Origin: Arthrospira sp. PCC 9108
Lineage (GTDB): Bacteria > Cyanobacteriota > Cyanobacteriia > Cyanobacteriales > Microcoleaceae
Length of the DNA stretch: 64,000 bases
Direction: 5' to 3'
Assembly (NCBI GenBank): GCA_016745315.1
Contig: CP066886.1
Coordinates: 1,085,501 to 1,149,500, forward strand
Shown here: one piece after another, positions 57,001 through 64,000 of the stretch
Position numbering within the stretch: position 1 is the first letter of the stretch
How the letters are laid out: every line of letters starts with the position of its first letter
Program-made: the position numbers and the translations under genes
The notes under the pieces: generated by a model
What the model saw: only the letters and a program-made list of their open reading frames with translations
Database searches by the model: none
What the model was told of the DNA's origin: nothing

Positions 57001-58104
57001 AGAGGTTGCCATGCCCGAGCGATCGCCCAATTCGGTCATCACTTCCAAAGATTGCCGATACAGACGCTCCGCCTCATCCCAGTTGCCCCGATTTCGCTCG
57101 ATATCTCCCAAACTTGCCCAAGTTGCTGCCATCCCGGAGCGATCGCCCAATTCGGTCATCACTTCCAAATATTGCCGATACAGACGCTCCGCCTCATCCC
57201 AGTTGCCCCGATTTCGCTGGATATCTCCCAACACTCCCCAAGAGGTTGCCATGCCCGAGCGATCGCCCAATTCGGTCTCAACTTCCAAACATTGCCGATA
57301 CAGACGCTCCGCCTCATCCCAGTTGCCGCGATTTCGCTGGATATCTCCCAACTGTCCCCAAGAGGTTGCCATGCCTTTGCGATCGCCCAATTCGGTCTCA
57401 ACTTCCAAACATTGCCGATACAGACGCTCGGCCTCATCCCAGTTGCCCCGATTTCGCTGGATATCTCCCAACAGTCCCCAAGAGGTTGCCATGCCCGAGC
57501 GATCGCCCAATTCGGTTCTCAATTGCAAAGATTGCCGATACAGACGCTCGGCCTCATCCCAGTTGCCGCGATTTCGCTCGATATCTCCCAACACTCCCCA
57601 AGAGCTTGCCATCCCCGAGCGATCGCCCAATTCGGTCATCACTTCCAAATATTGCCGATACAGACGCTCCGCCTCATCCCAGTTGCCCCGATTTCGCTGG
57701 ATAGAACCTAACTGTCCCCAAGATTTGGCGATGCCAGCCTTATCCCCGATTTCGTGATACAAGGCGAGAGACTGTTGCAAAGATTCCCAGGCTTGGGGAT
57801 ATTGACTCAGTTCATACTGTTGGAACCCTTGCTGCAATAGAGCATCTGCTGCCAGTTTGGTGTCTAGCCGAGGTAACTCATAGTCAACCGCTGCGATTTT
57901 CCCGGCAAAATTCCGCAACCAGCCTGCATTCCCCTGTCCCTGTTCCGCCATCATTTCTGCGACAGCCCGCATCACCTGCACCAATCCCTCATCCACCAGT
58001 TCCGGGTGATTCCTCAACCTCGCGGCTTCCTCCCCACTGGCACAGGTGAGCAGTTCTTGAATCAGGGAGAGATAGGCTTGCACTCGTTGTTCATCCATAG
58101 CCAC
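54082..58104 (-). CDS. TPR-CHAT domain protein (caspase-like peptidase)
   Basis: 1340 residues. After ~100 helical residues come 14 tandem 40-residue TPR units sharing GDRSGMATSWGVLGDIQRNR and GNWDEAERLYRQ, with only a few variable positions, then less regular TPRs. The C-terminal ~400 residues form a CHAT domain (caspase/HetF fold): catalytic His 1134 in YLHFAGHGAF and Cys 1214 in VILSACETGL, and the family ending HWGAFCAIGI. CHAT proteins are cysteine peptidases used in signalling, heterocyst control and defence; the TPR part probably senses a partner. Both catalytic residues are present. The near identity of the repeats at DNA level (120 bp) leaves the opposite strand open in all frames over 56011-57757, which is an artefact. 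Confidence 0.92.
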   Translation of the reverse strand: MAMDEQRVQAYLSLIQELLTCASGEEAARLRNHPELVDEGLVQVMRAVAEMMAEQGQGNAGWLRNFAGKIAAVDYELPRLDTKLAADALLQQGFQQYELSQYPQAWESLQQSLALYHEIGDKAGIAKSWGQLGSIQRNRGNWDEAERLYRQYLEVMTELGDRSGMASSWGVLGDIERNRGNWDEAERLYRQSLQLRTELGDRSGMATSWGLLGDIQRNRGNWDEAERLYRQCLEVETELGDRKGMATSWGQLGDIQRNRGNWDEAERLYRQCLEVETELGDRSGMATSWGVLGDIQRNRGNWDEAERLYRQYLEVMTELGDRSGMAATWASLGDIERNRGNWDEAERLYRQSLEVMTELGDRSGMATSWGVLGDIQRNRGNWDEAERLYRQYLEVMTELGDRSGMASSWGVLGDIQRNRGNWDEAERLYRQSLELRTELGDRSGMATSWGVLGDIERKRGNWDEAERLYRQSLQLRTELGDRSGMAAVWGVLGDIERNRGNWDEAERLYRQSLELSTELGDRSGMASSWGLLGDIQRNRGNWDEAERLYRQSLQLRTELGDRSGMATSWGLLGDIERNRGNWDEAERLYRQSLQLRTELGDRSGMAAVWGVLGDIERNRGNWDEAERLYRQSLQLRTELGDRSGMASSWGQLGDIERNRGNWDEAERLYRQSLQLRTELGDRSGMATSYNLLAFVYQHFNRIPEAIAAWREGLAICPPERFPLEALDIGRRLGDAAFKVQDWETAIEGYEAAIEAVETRCSFTDSYSEKQKRREAALDLYPQLVQACINAEDIGKALASVERSKSRNLIELLSNRDLYPKGDIPPKIRQQLDRLRREVTAKQRLLETLETPTNPDNQDIGGLGQRGSSAASFTPEVMDSLRQQYQQAQQALTQLLETINTYDPNFSLTQRVQPIQFSKIQELLDKDTLLMEWYLSRRGIYTFIVSGETGEISVHLSPPENLEQLQELRDTYLHTYQRHHSDDWETHLNDFLRRLRDILELPQLLAQIPPTYRRLIVVPYRELHLFPLHALPLGDDDEPDYLADRFPLGVTYSPSCQFLQVSQRQRQTSNRQRFFAIQNPTEDLDYADLEVEAILANFSTNAGRLARQQASKTSLNEDPHRQAFQEADYLHFAGHGAFNFNSPLLSPLVLAGAKVSVSDSEGRTLSEETAPSEAAETRFLPWRKGTQIDLSKCYTLGELFELYLPTCRLVILSACETGLTDFSPDLEEYISLGLGFLYAGAANVICSLWAVNDVSTAILMVKLYEEMQTQPSVALALKQAQEWMRAVTKQELTAWLNEQDSAGNCHPKAKLRDNLGLGFQRPDYRPYKHPIHWGAFCAIGI
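56050..57730. repeat. 14 x 120-bp tandem repeats in TPR-CHAT gene
   Basis: Each unit contains a GCGATCGCCC HIP1-type site and the conserved CGCCTCATCCCAGTTGCC. Variation is concentrated at a few positions (TTGGGG/ACTCCC-type, GTTCTCAATTGCAAAG versus GTCATCACTTCCAAAT). Units of the same subtype are scattered, pointing to gene conversion as well as duplication. Confidence 0.95.
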
Positions 58105-58448
58105 GCACCGAGTCGGGATAATATCCCCATATTACCTCATCCCTCCAGGATGCAGAACAGACCCTATCGTGTGGGGGCGATCTTCAATTAGCCTGCGATC
58201 GGCAATACTAGATAAGGTAAGTATCAAGTATTGGCTAGGGTAACCATGACGGAATTACTCGAAAGTGCGATCGCTCGGTTACAAAGTCCGAGAGTGAGCA
58301 GAATGCGATCGCTCCTTCAGCAATGGCTGAATATCATGCTGGTAAAAACCGGGTTTCTTTACCCCCCCAGACTTTCAGAAACCCCGTTTCTTAGGGAAAT
58401 CTTTTGTGACTGCCCAGCTTTGGCTACCACGGGAGTTATAATTGCCAG
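58105..58448. other. Intergenic region with antitoxin-like start and hairpin repeat
   Basis: 344 bp. From ATG 58246 a short frame begins MTELLESAIARLQS, which resembles the start of common cyanobacterial antitoxins. It then runs into non-conserved sequence, so it may be a truncated remnant. At 58345-58392 AAACCGGGTTTCT and AGAAACCCCGTTT form an imperfect inverted repeat of a type frequent in cyanobacterial intergenic DNA. Confidence 0.4.
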
Positions 58449-59873
58449 ATGGATAAATTGCCTAATATATCGATTATAGCTGCCCAGATTCTGGAGATTG
58501 TCTACAGAATTATCTTTGTGGAAGTGGGGGGGATACCCTTAATTGTGGTCTGGTTTATGGCGGGTGGTCTGGTTTTCACCCTGTGGATGAGATTTGTTAA
58601 TCTTAGGGGTTTCACACACGCTATTAAAGTGGTTTTGGGAGTCTATGATAACCCCGAAGATGAGGGGGAAGTTTCCCACTTTCAAGCATTGGCTACGGCT
58701 TTATCGGCTACTGTGGGATTAGGAAATATTGCGGGAGTGGCGATCGCTATTGGTTTGGGAGGTCCGGGGGCTGTGGTTTGGATGACTCTGGCGGGTTTTC
58801 TGGGAATGAGTAGTAAATTTGTGGAATGTACCCTCGCTCAAAAATACCGCCTCGTTAACCCAGATGGTACGATCGCCGGGGGTCCTATGTATTATCTATC
58901 GGCGGGTTTACAGGAGTTGGGACAAAAAAACTTGGGTCGGGTTTTGGCGGCTATGTTTGCTGTTTTGGCGATCGGCGCCGCCTTGGGGAGTTCCAGCATC
59001 TTTCAAGCTAATCAGTCTAAGGTCGCGATCGCACGAGTTTTTCCCGTATTCGCCTCTCAGGGGTGGCTCTATGGCTCCGTTTTGGTGCTTTTGGTCGGAT
59101 TGGTCATTATTGGGGGGATTCGCCGTATAGCTCAAATTACGGCGGTTCTGGTTCCCTTCATGTGTGCTATATATGTAATCGCCGCGCTGTGGGTTCTGCT
59201 GGTCAATTGGGCAAAAATTCCTGATGCGATCGCTACTATTTTCGCCTCGGCTTTTGAAGATCAAGCTGTGGTGGTGGGAGGTTTGGCAGCCTTAATTCAA
59301 GGGTTTAGAAGGGCGGCTTTTTCTAATGAGGCGGGCTTGGGAATTGCGGCGATCGCTCATGCTGCCGCTCGCACAGATGAACCTATCCGAGAGGGAATAG
59401 TCGCCACCCTGGAACCATTAATTGATACCGTCATTATCTGCAATATGACCGCGTTAGTTATCATTATTACGGGAGCCTATAATAACCCCGCCTGGGCGAA
59501 TTTAGGAGGCGCAGAAATCACATCCGCCGCCTTTGGTTCGGTGATTCATTGGTTCCCTTATGTGTTGGCTGCCGCTTTATTTTGCTTTGCTTTCTCCACG
59601 ATGATAGCCTGGGGATATTATGGGGAATTGTGTTGGCAATATTTATTAGGACAACGCTGGGCGATTATTTATAAACTCCTATTTTTAACCGCCATATTTT
59701 TAGGGGCGATCGTCAATCCTCAAGCGGTGATTAAATTCAGTGATGCCATGTATCTAACCATGTCAATTCCTAATCTATTGGGACTATATTTTCTAGCCCC
59801 CACAGTGGCGCGAGATTTGACTGACTATTGGCAAAAATTAACAACATCTAATCAGGTCGCCCAAAACAGTTAA
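58449..59873 (+). CDS. Alanine/glycine:cation symporter (AGCS family)
   Basis: 474-residue secondary transporter with about eleven membrane helices that takes up small neutral amino acids with Na+ (or H+). Family signatures are visible: GEVSHFQALATALSATVGLG (the N-terminal AGCS motif), GPGAVVWMTLAGFLGMSSKF, and FRRAAFSNEAGLGIAAIAHA. ATG 58449 is followed by MDKLPNISIIAAQIL; the only upstream ribosome-binding-like GGAG is ~14 nt away. It precedes hisF by 41 bp on the same strand, possibly on the same transcript, without an obvious functional link. Confidence 0.93.
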   Translation: MDKLPNISIIAAQILEIVYRIIFVEVGGIPLIVVWFMAGGLVFTLWMRFVNLRGFTHAIKVVLGVYDNPEDEGEVSHFQALATALSATVGLGNIAGVAIAIGLGGPGAVVWMTLAGFLGMSSKFVECTLAQKYRLVNPDGTIAGGPMYYLSAGLQELGQKNLGRVLAAMFAVLAIGAALGSSSIFQANQSKVAIARVFPVFASQGWLYGSVLVLLVGLVIIGGIRRIAQITAVLVPFMCAIYVIAALWVLLVNWAKIPDAIATIFASAFEDQAVVVGGLAALIQGFRRAAFSNEAGLGIAAIAHAAARTDEPIREGIVATLEPLIDTVIICNMTALVIIITGAYNNPAWANLGGAEITSAAFGSVIHWFPYVLAAALFCFAFSTMIAWGYYGELCWQYLLGQRWAIIYKLLFLTAIFLGAIVNPQAVIKFSDAMYLTMSIPNLLGLYFLAPTVARDLTDYWQKLTTSNQVAQNS

Positions 59874-59914
59874 ACTATAAAAGGAATTTTTTGCCCCATA
59901 ATCGAGGAGTTGCT

Positions 59915-60700
59915 ATGCTTGCTAAACGCATTTTACCATGTTTAGATGTTAGAGCCGGTCGGGTGGTCAAGGGTGTCAATTTTGTTAATCTCCAAGACGC
60001 TGGCGACCCGGTGGAATTGGCTGCCGCCTATAATGACGCGGGGGCTGATGAATTGGTGTTTCTGGACATTACCGCTACCCATGAAGACCGCGATATCATT
60101 ATTGATGTGGTCTATCGTACCGCTGAACAGGTGTTTATCCCTTTGACCGTCGGGGGGGGTATCCAAAACTTAGAAATGATTAAAAATTTGTTAAGGGCCG
60201 GGGCTGATAAGGTCAGCATTAACTCGGCGGCGGTCCGTGACCCAGATTTAATCAATAAAGCCAGCGATCGCTTTGGTGTTCAGTGTATTGTAGTCGCTAT
60301 TGATGCCCGTCGGCGCACTGACCCAAATAATCCCGGTTGGGATGTTTTTGTCCGTGGTGGTCGCGAAAATACCGGACTTGATGCGATCGCTTGGGCGAAA
60401 GAATTGGCGCAACGAGGCGCGGGAGAACTTCTGGTGACCAGTATGGACGCAGACGGCACACAAGCAGGCTATGACCTGGAATTAACCCGGACTATCGCTG
60501 AAAGTGTCGAAATTCCCGTGATTGCCTCTGGGGGCGCGGGAACCTCTCAGCATATCTACGAAGCCTTAACCGAGGGACGCGCGGAGGCGGCTTTATTGGC
60601 TTCTCTGTTACATTACGGACAGTTAAGCGTCGCTGAAATCAAATCCTATCTCGCCACTCGCCATATTCCCGTCCGTCCCCACGCACTCCCCCACGTCTAA
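59915..60700 (+). CDS. hisF: Imidazole glycerol phosphate synthase, cyclase subunit
   Basis: Cyclase subunit that, with the glutaminase HisH, converts PRFAR and ammonia to imidazole glycerol phosphate and AICAR in histidine synthesis. TIM barrel of 261 residues. Catalytic Asp 11 is in MLAKRILPCLDVRAGRVVKG and the second catalytic Asp in CIVVAIDARR. Phosphate-binding segments are LTVGGGI and VIASGGAG. ATG 59915 is chosen because AGGAG lies 6 nt upstream and family members begin MLAKRI; a TTG at 59891 gives a longer ORF. Full length. Confidence 0.97.
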   Translation: MLAKRILPCLDVRAGRVVKGVNFVNLQDAGDPVELAAAYNDAGADELVFLDITATHEDRDIIIDVVYRTAEQVFIPLTVGGGIQNLEMIKNLLRAGADKVSINSAAVRDPDLINKASDRFGVQCIVVAIDARRRTDPNNPGWDVFVRGGRENTGLDAIAWAKELAQRGAGELLVTSMDADGTQAGYDLELTRTIAESVEIPVIASGGAGTSQHIYEALTEGRAEAALLASLLHYGQLSVAEIKSYLATRHIPVRPHALPHV

Positions 60701-60790
60701 TGGTTTCCCCACGGGAGTTTTACCTAAACAAAAGATTAAATTTTCCGCATTACCGGCTCAGTTACGAAACTCCTGTTAGAATGGAAGAAA

Positions 60791-60806
60791 TGTTACAAAA
60801 CGTAAC
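60791..60806. promoter_or_regulatory. Inverted repeat before small membrane protein
   Basis: TGTTACAAAACGTAAC contains the near-palindrome GTTAC...GTAAC just upstream of the ATG at 60809. A related GAATGTTACGAGATGTAACC occurs upstream of crtP at 2011-2030, which may indicate a shared regulator. Confidence 0.35.
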
Positions 60807-60808
60807 TT

Positions 60809-61021
60809 ATGCTGATTTCTATTCTAATAATTGATATAGCTCTGGTAGCCTGGTCTGTACATCTGATGCAGCAAGCGGCTCGATATCGAGAGTCTTCCTT
60901 TGTCCTGGCCGGTATATTAGTGGCTATTTCCGCCGTCGCTATGGTTGTGGTTTATTTTCTCATGGGTTCGTGTATCGACCACCTTACCCAAATGTCTCAT
61001 CATGCTTACTCCTATATGTGA
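60809..61021 (+). CDS. Small membrane protein
   Basis: 70 residues with two hydrophobic helices (MLISILIIDIALVAWSVHLM and LAGILVAISAVAMVVVYFLM) linked by QQAARYRESSF, and a short C-terminal tail with His and Met. Cyanobacteria encode many such proteins in photosystem or small-regulator roles; I do not recognise this one. A TGTTACAAAACGTAACTT palindrome-like stretch (60791-60808) lies directly upstream and may be regulatory. It sits between hisF and the tRNA gene. Confidence 0.6.
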   Translation: MLISILIIDIALVAWSVHLMQQAARYRESSFVLAGILVAISAVAMVVVYFLMGSCIDHLTQMSHHAYSYM

Positions 61022-61185
61022 TCTGGTGCGATCGTCTACAGTCCCACCTTTAGACCCCGTGGGGCGACCATTACCAGTGTGGGGCGATCGATTTTCCTCC
61101 CTTTAGCGCCTAGAGGATATCAAAAAATTTTTGCCAAAATCATTGACTTAACCAATCATCCTGTGATACATTAAAAGATGTCTTT

Positions 61186-61258
61186 GGGGTTATAGCTCAG
61201 TTGGTAGAGCACTGCAATGGCATTGCAGGGGTCAGCGGTTCGAGTCCGCTTAGCTCCA
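61186..61258 (+). tRNA. tRNA-Ala (anticodon GGC)
   Basis: 73 nt fold into a full cloverleaf: acceptor GGGGTTA pairing with TAGCTCC, D arm GCTC..GAGC, anticodon stem CTGCA/TGCAG with loop ATGGCAT (anticodon GGC), variable GGGTC and T arm AGCGG TTCGAGT CCGCT. Discriminator base A; CCA is not encoded. It reads GCC/GCU alanine codons. It marks the left edge of a gene-poor region with phage remnants, and tRNA genes are common phage integration sites. Confidence 0.97.
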
Positions 61259-61430
61259 TTTCAGTTGAACCCTTATCCTAACGGCGATAACCGGGAAACA
61301 CTCAACCCGATAGTCGTACCTAATTACTCAGATATTACTCACAATCTAGTCCTAGCACAGGAAAATAATTCTGTCAATAGGATGATTACTCAGTCAACAA
61401 GCACAACTTAATTAATCTGTCAAACACTCA

Positions 61431-61572
61431 TACCACCCCCCAACCAAACACCGATAGGGTAACTCCCTTGTGATAGCAGTCAATGGCAAGCCTATCGGTT
61501 CGTTCCTCACCATTGACTGCTATCACATCGGTCGCTTCCCTAAGAGTGCTTGTTCTGGTTGGGGGGGAGGTA
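61431..61572. repeat. Long imperfect inverted-repeat element
   Basis: Perfect inner arms GTGATAGCAGTCAATGG (61470-61486) and its complement (61510-61526) enclose a 23-nt loop. Outer arms TACCACCCCCCAACCA (61431-61446) and TGGTTGGGGGGGAGGTA (61556-61572) also pair. Additionally ACCGATAGG (61450-61458) can pair with CCTATCGGT in the loop (61491-61499), so a pseudoknot is possible. No coding capacity. Confidence 0.75.
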
Positions 61573-62011
61573 TGTTTCAAAGTCAACATGATAGCCGTAG
61601 GTAGCCATAGAAAGGGACTTATTAATTTATCAATGTACAAAGATATTAGGCTGTCTTTCTATGGACTAGACCTATAGGTAAACCTATGTGCGATCGCAAA
61701 ACCTGAACTATCATCTACCGGAACCAACCCGATACCCCTAAAAAACTTTTCAACTGGGGGAGATTACCGGGATGGGTCGATACCCACATAATTCTCAGCA
61801 AGTCTCCAACCTTTATTGGCAATCACCCCGTGCGGAAACCGATACCAACATAATCAGTTCACCCCCAAAATCTTAGCCGTAGGTTGTAGGTAAAGCTATC
61901 TGTTGGGGGTAACTTAGTTCTGGGTATTATGTGGACATAATAGGGTGAGCATTCATATAATCTAATTCTCATAATGAGTTCTCATAATGAGAGTAAAAAA
62001 ATATGCAGACA

Positions 62012-62038
62012 CCCCCTACAGTCAGAAACCATAGGGGG
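62012..62038 (-). terminator. Weak terminator-like hairpin downstream of phage-like genes
   Basis: CCCCCTA and TAGGGGG arms with a 13-nt loop; on the minus strand a run of seven T follows about 10 nt later (61995-62001). It would end transcription of the minus-strand genes at 62175-62677, although the T-run is rather far from the stem. Confidence 0.35.
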
Positions 62039-62174
62039 CCATTTAAGTTATTGGGGTAGCTGTTAGGTGTTAGGGCTTACGCCAACCATCATCATCAATA
62101 TCATCTCTGTTGATTGGGAGATGGGGTGATTGCTTTTTATCTTCTAACTGTTTTTTACCAACTATCTGATCTAA

Positions 62175-62324
62175 CTAATTTTTCAAAAACTCAAACAATA
62201 TGTCTAACTTTTTATTGTTTAAATCTAGTTTAGACTCAATTATTTTATTGCCTCTCAATGAATAAATGCCAAAATAAATAATAACAATTACCACTAATGC
62301 AACCTCTAGTATTATTATACTCAT
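62175..62324 (-). CDS. Small single-helix membrane protein
   Basis: 49 residues from ATG 62324. One N-terminal membrane helix (MSIIILEVALVVIVIIYFGI) is followed by a charged, lysine/asparagine-rich tail KKLDILFEFLKN. Its ATG overlaps the TGA of the 118-residue gene by four bases (ATGA), so the two are coupled. Size and position near tail-fibre remnants suggest a phage membrane protein such as a holin accessory, but no domain supports that. A longer ORF start at 62357 is not needed. Confidence 0.5.
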   Translation of the reverse strand: MSIIILEVALVVIVIIYFGIYSLRGNKIIESKLDLNNKKLDILFEFLKN

Positions 62325-62677
62325 TGCATTAATCTCCAAAAATAAAGGGTAAACCATTTAATCCTCTCCCAGGGTTCAAATATTGCGTAAAAATTCCTAT
62401 ATAGTGGTGATTCAATTATTTGATATTCATTTAGCCAAATAGTTTCACGTTTAACCATCATATTCTGCTTAACACCATTGTATGTGTAAAATTTTAACCA
62501 TCCTGCCATTTTCCAATAAATAGAAACCTGGTCTGCATCAAATAATATCCTCACAAATTTGCTACCTGATATATCTGGCAATCGTTTACTTCCGTGTGCT
62601 GTATCATCCTCTTTGATAAAGTATTGGTTGTAAGCTAAAAACCAATTAGTTTCAGATATATCATATTTGTTAGACAT
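62321..62677 (-). CDS. Phage-region hypothetical protein
   Basis: 118 residues, aromatic-rich (13 or so Trp/Tyr in the second half, for example WKMAGWLKFYTYNG and FEPWERIKWFTLYFW), without a signal peptide. The ATG has AGGTGAG about 6 nt upstream and overlaps the terminal TAA of the tail-fibre pseudogene by one base (TAATG). It therefore belongs to the same former operon. I do not recognise the family. The base composition is A/T-rich like the surrounding remnant. Confidence 0.55.
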   Translation of the reverse strand: MSNKYDISETNWFLAYNQYFIKEDDTAHGSKRLPDISGSKFVRILFDADQVSIYWKMAGWLKFYTYNGVKQNMMVKRETIWLNEYQIIESPLYRNFYAIFEPWERIKWFTLYFWRLMQ

Positions 62678-63923
62678 TATCTCACCTGTTTGATTACATT
62701 ATCGTTATCCGTGTCACACCATAAATCACCTACACTTAAACCTGTAGGGCTTGTCGGTAAATTACTGATATTACCATTTGTAGATGCTATGGGTTTACCT
62801 AGTGGGTCTAATTTTTGAGATAATTCTTGAATCCCTGCTACTAATAATGGAACTAATTGATAATAACTAATAGTTAGATAATCTATCATTTATTATCGAG
62901 TTCAGGCTCATTTGTGTGGTCGTTTTTAACCACTTCAACTGCATCCGGTTAGTGCTCTTGAACTTCTTGTGCGATTAAACATATTTTAGTTTATTGTGTA
63001 GAAAATCCATTGCTGCTAACTCATTATATTTAAATTTAATTACATTTAATTTTTTTAAGTAAATTCAAGCTTATTAATACTCTCATTAAAAACTGTTTTA
63101 AACCTAATATAATAAGCGCCTTTAACATGATCTCCACTCTCGTTAATAAAAGATACATTTGTGCCTCCTACTCTAAATCTAGTATGTACTCCAGATGATC
63201 AAAGAGTTGAGCTCTTTATAAAATATGTCTGCCCGTTATATAATTGTATTGAATATCTATTGTCAGGAGCACCTCGCCAAACACCGCTTTGATGAAAATT
63301 AAGACCATGATATATAAATACTCTAGGATTATCACCTGCTTCTCATTGCATAGAATAATTCCCCTGATGAGAAAACGCACAGCTATTACTTCCAACTCTA
63401 CTATTTAGTACTAAAGCCGAACTAGCAGTAGGGCCTATCCGGCGTATATTAAACCCCCTCCAAACATTAAAATCAATAAGCATATTTCCATCAGGAAAAC
63501 TTTCATTATTTGAAAAAGTTACTGGATTATTTGTTATGTTAAATGTTTTAATTCCTGTTAAAGTTTGATTTCCTGTATTTCTTACTACAGTTGAATCTAC
63601 ATTAATTGTTCTATTAGCTGCTAATGTTCCTCCTCCTGATAAACCATCTCCTGCGGTTAATGTAATGTTTGAATGTGTATGCTCTGATGGAGTAAACGTT
63701 GTCGGTTTACTTGTAACTTCAGACCAAGTAGCCACCTTGTTGCGGTAGCAGGCGCACTACTGATGTCGCCCCATATATGACCGTGACCGGATGGCGCGAA
63801 ATTAGTATTTGAGTCAATAACTGCTTGTATCCGTTCATTAGTTAAATACAGATTAACTTCACCTTCTGGCAAGTCATCGGTTGATTGCCCAAATTTACTA
63901 GAGTAAATGTTGAAATTAGTCAT
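62677..63923 (-). pseudogene. Degraded phage tail-fibre gene with S74 chaperone end
   Basis: Pieces of one protein can be read in order. Residues from ATG 63923 (MTNFNIYSSKFGQSTDDLPE, GEVNLYLTNERIQAV) shift frame near 63720-63735 into WSEVTSKPTTFTPSEHTHSN and LTAGDGLSGGGTLAANRTIN, typical of tail fibres. An in-frame TGA (63345-63343) follows, then EAGDNPRVFIYHGLNFHQSG, another TGA (63201-63199), then SSGVHTRFRVGGTNVSF. Further on come KFKYNELAAMDFLHNKLKY, a one-base shift, GLIAQEVQEH, a TAA (62951-62949), PDAVEVV, another shift, and MIDYLTISYYQLVPLLVAGI. The last parts match the peptidase S74 intramolecular chaperone domain. At least two frameshifts and three stops show decay. Confidence 0.8.
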
Positions 63924-63936
63924 AATAAAGATTCCT

Positions 63937-63958
63937 AAAAAAAGGGGGATTATCCCCC
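63937..63958 (-). terminator. Rho-independent terminator
   Basis: On the minus strand GGGGGATAATCCCCC is followed directly by TTTTTTT. It lies 6 nt downstream of the stop of the partial gene at 63965 and 14 nt upstream of the tail-fibre start. Confidence 0.8.
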
Positions 63959-63964
63959 AACTAT

Positions 63965-64000
63965 TTAATCTACAGTGACCAGCTCAACCAAGGTCACTGA
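63965..64000 (-). CDS. C-terminal end of a gene extending beyond the window
   Basis: The last 11 codons, SVTLVELVTVD, and a TAA stop are in frame to the right edge. A terminator directly follows. The product cannot be identified; position just before tail-fibre remnants suggests another phage structural gene. Other frames at the edge contain stops. Confidence 0.45.
   Translation of the reverse strand, partial: SVTLVELVTVD

Larger units (their letters stand above)
61259..62174. other. Gene-poor region downstream of tRNA-Ala
   Basis: 916 bp without a supportable gene. It contains a long inverted-repeat element (61431-61572), a second inverted repeat with arms CCATAGAAAG (61605-61614) and CTTTCTATGG (61655-61664), and a palindrome ATTATGTGGACATAAT near 61927. 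It also has two adjacent 13-bp direct repeats TTCTCATAATGAG (61966-61991), each nearly palindromic, and a hairpin at 62012-62038. The density of small palindromes is higher than elsewhere in the window. Confidence 0.6.

Noticed and set aside
56011..57757. Three long overlapping plus-strand ORFs of 550-570 codons
   Set aside because: They are antisense to the 120-bp repeats of the TPR-CHAT gene; a repeat length divisible by three keeps all frames open. They have no ribosome binding site or domain.
58231..58479. 82-codon ORF before the AGCS symporter
   Set aside because: Only the first ~14 residues look antitoxin-like; the rest covers a palindromic intergenic repeat and overlaps the symporter start.
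61428..61640. 70-codon ORF over the inverted-repeat element
   Set aside because: It is generated by the palindromic element; both strands are open there and no ribosome binding site is present.

Overview
The window looks like chromosome of a filamentous, non-heterocystous cyanobacterium of the Arthrospira/Oscillatoriales type. The grounds are the very frequent HIP1 palindrome GCGATCGC, the adjacent phytoene desaturase and phytoene synthase genes, a group 2 sigma factor, small RRM proteins, cyanobacterial domains of unknown function (DUF1824, DUF1830, DUF502), a CrhR-like helicase, many TPR/CHAT/Uma2/PIN genes, and large arrays of palindromic repeats. The genus is an inference from gene style; no 16S rRNA gene is present.

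Left third (1-28.8 kb): the 5' part of a dnaK paralogue diverges from crtP-crtB (carotenoid entry pathway). Then come a TspO-like membrane protein, a CrhR-like RNA helicase and a 2357-residue protein with three HEXXH-bearing eCIS-core (DUF4157) domains. A two-gene unit (unknown protein plus Nif11-like peptide), a TPR lipoprotein-like protein, a sigma factor, DUF1824, a GDSL hydrolase, a response regulator-PAS-GGDEF protein, a DUF697-type GTPase, an RRM protein, a gene split by one in-frame stop codon, and murF follow.

Middle (28.8-44.2 kb): this accessory zone holds three copies of a ~350-400 bp dispersed repeat, toxin-antitoxin debris and a Uma2 nuclease. It also holds the most interesting locus of the window: a vWA-like lipoprotein divergent from a four-gene unit encoding a four-helix membrane protein (frameshifted), a tubulin/FtsZ-superfamily protein, a 1078-residue protein with an actin/Hsp70-fold ATPase, and a membrane-anchored coiled-coil protein. 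The set suggests a nucleotide-driven envelope-associated assembly. An ABC ATPase/EVE pair, a membrane protein and a 34-copy array of 64-bp hairpin repeats end the zone.

Right third (44.2-64 kb): DUF1830, a B12-type radical SAM protein, a VOC protein, then cell-shape genes rodA and PBP2 flanking a DUF502 protein. A coiled-coil protein pair, a decayed antitoxin-PIN fusion, a 14-copy array of 58-bp hairpin repeats and a 1340-residue TPR-CHAT protein with 14 near-identical 40-residue repeats follow. Then come an AGCS symporter, hisF and tRNA-Ala(GGC). Downstream of the tRNA is a gene-poor stretch with a long inverted-repeat element and the remains of phage tail-fibre genes, consistent with a decayed prophage or island.

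Overall, core metabolic and cell-wall genes are intact, while several accessory genes are broken by single lesions (nonsense, frameshift, internal deletion). Four kinds of repeat have expanded: intergenic hairpin arrays, intragenic TPR units, lysine-rich units and the dispersed element.
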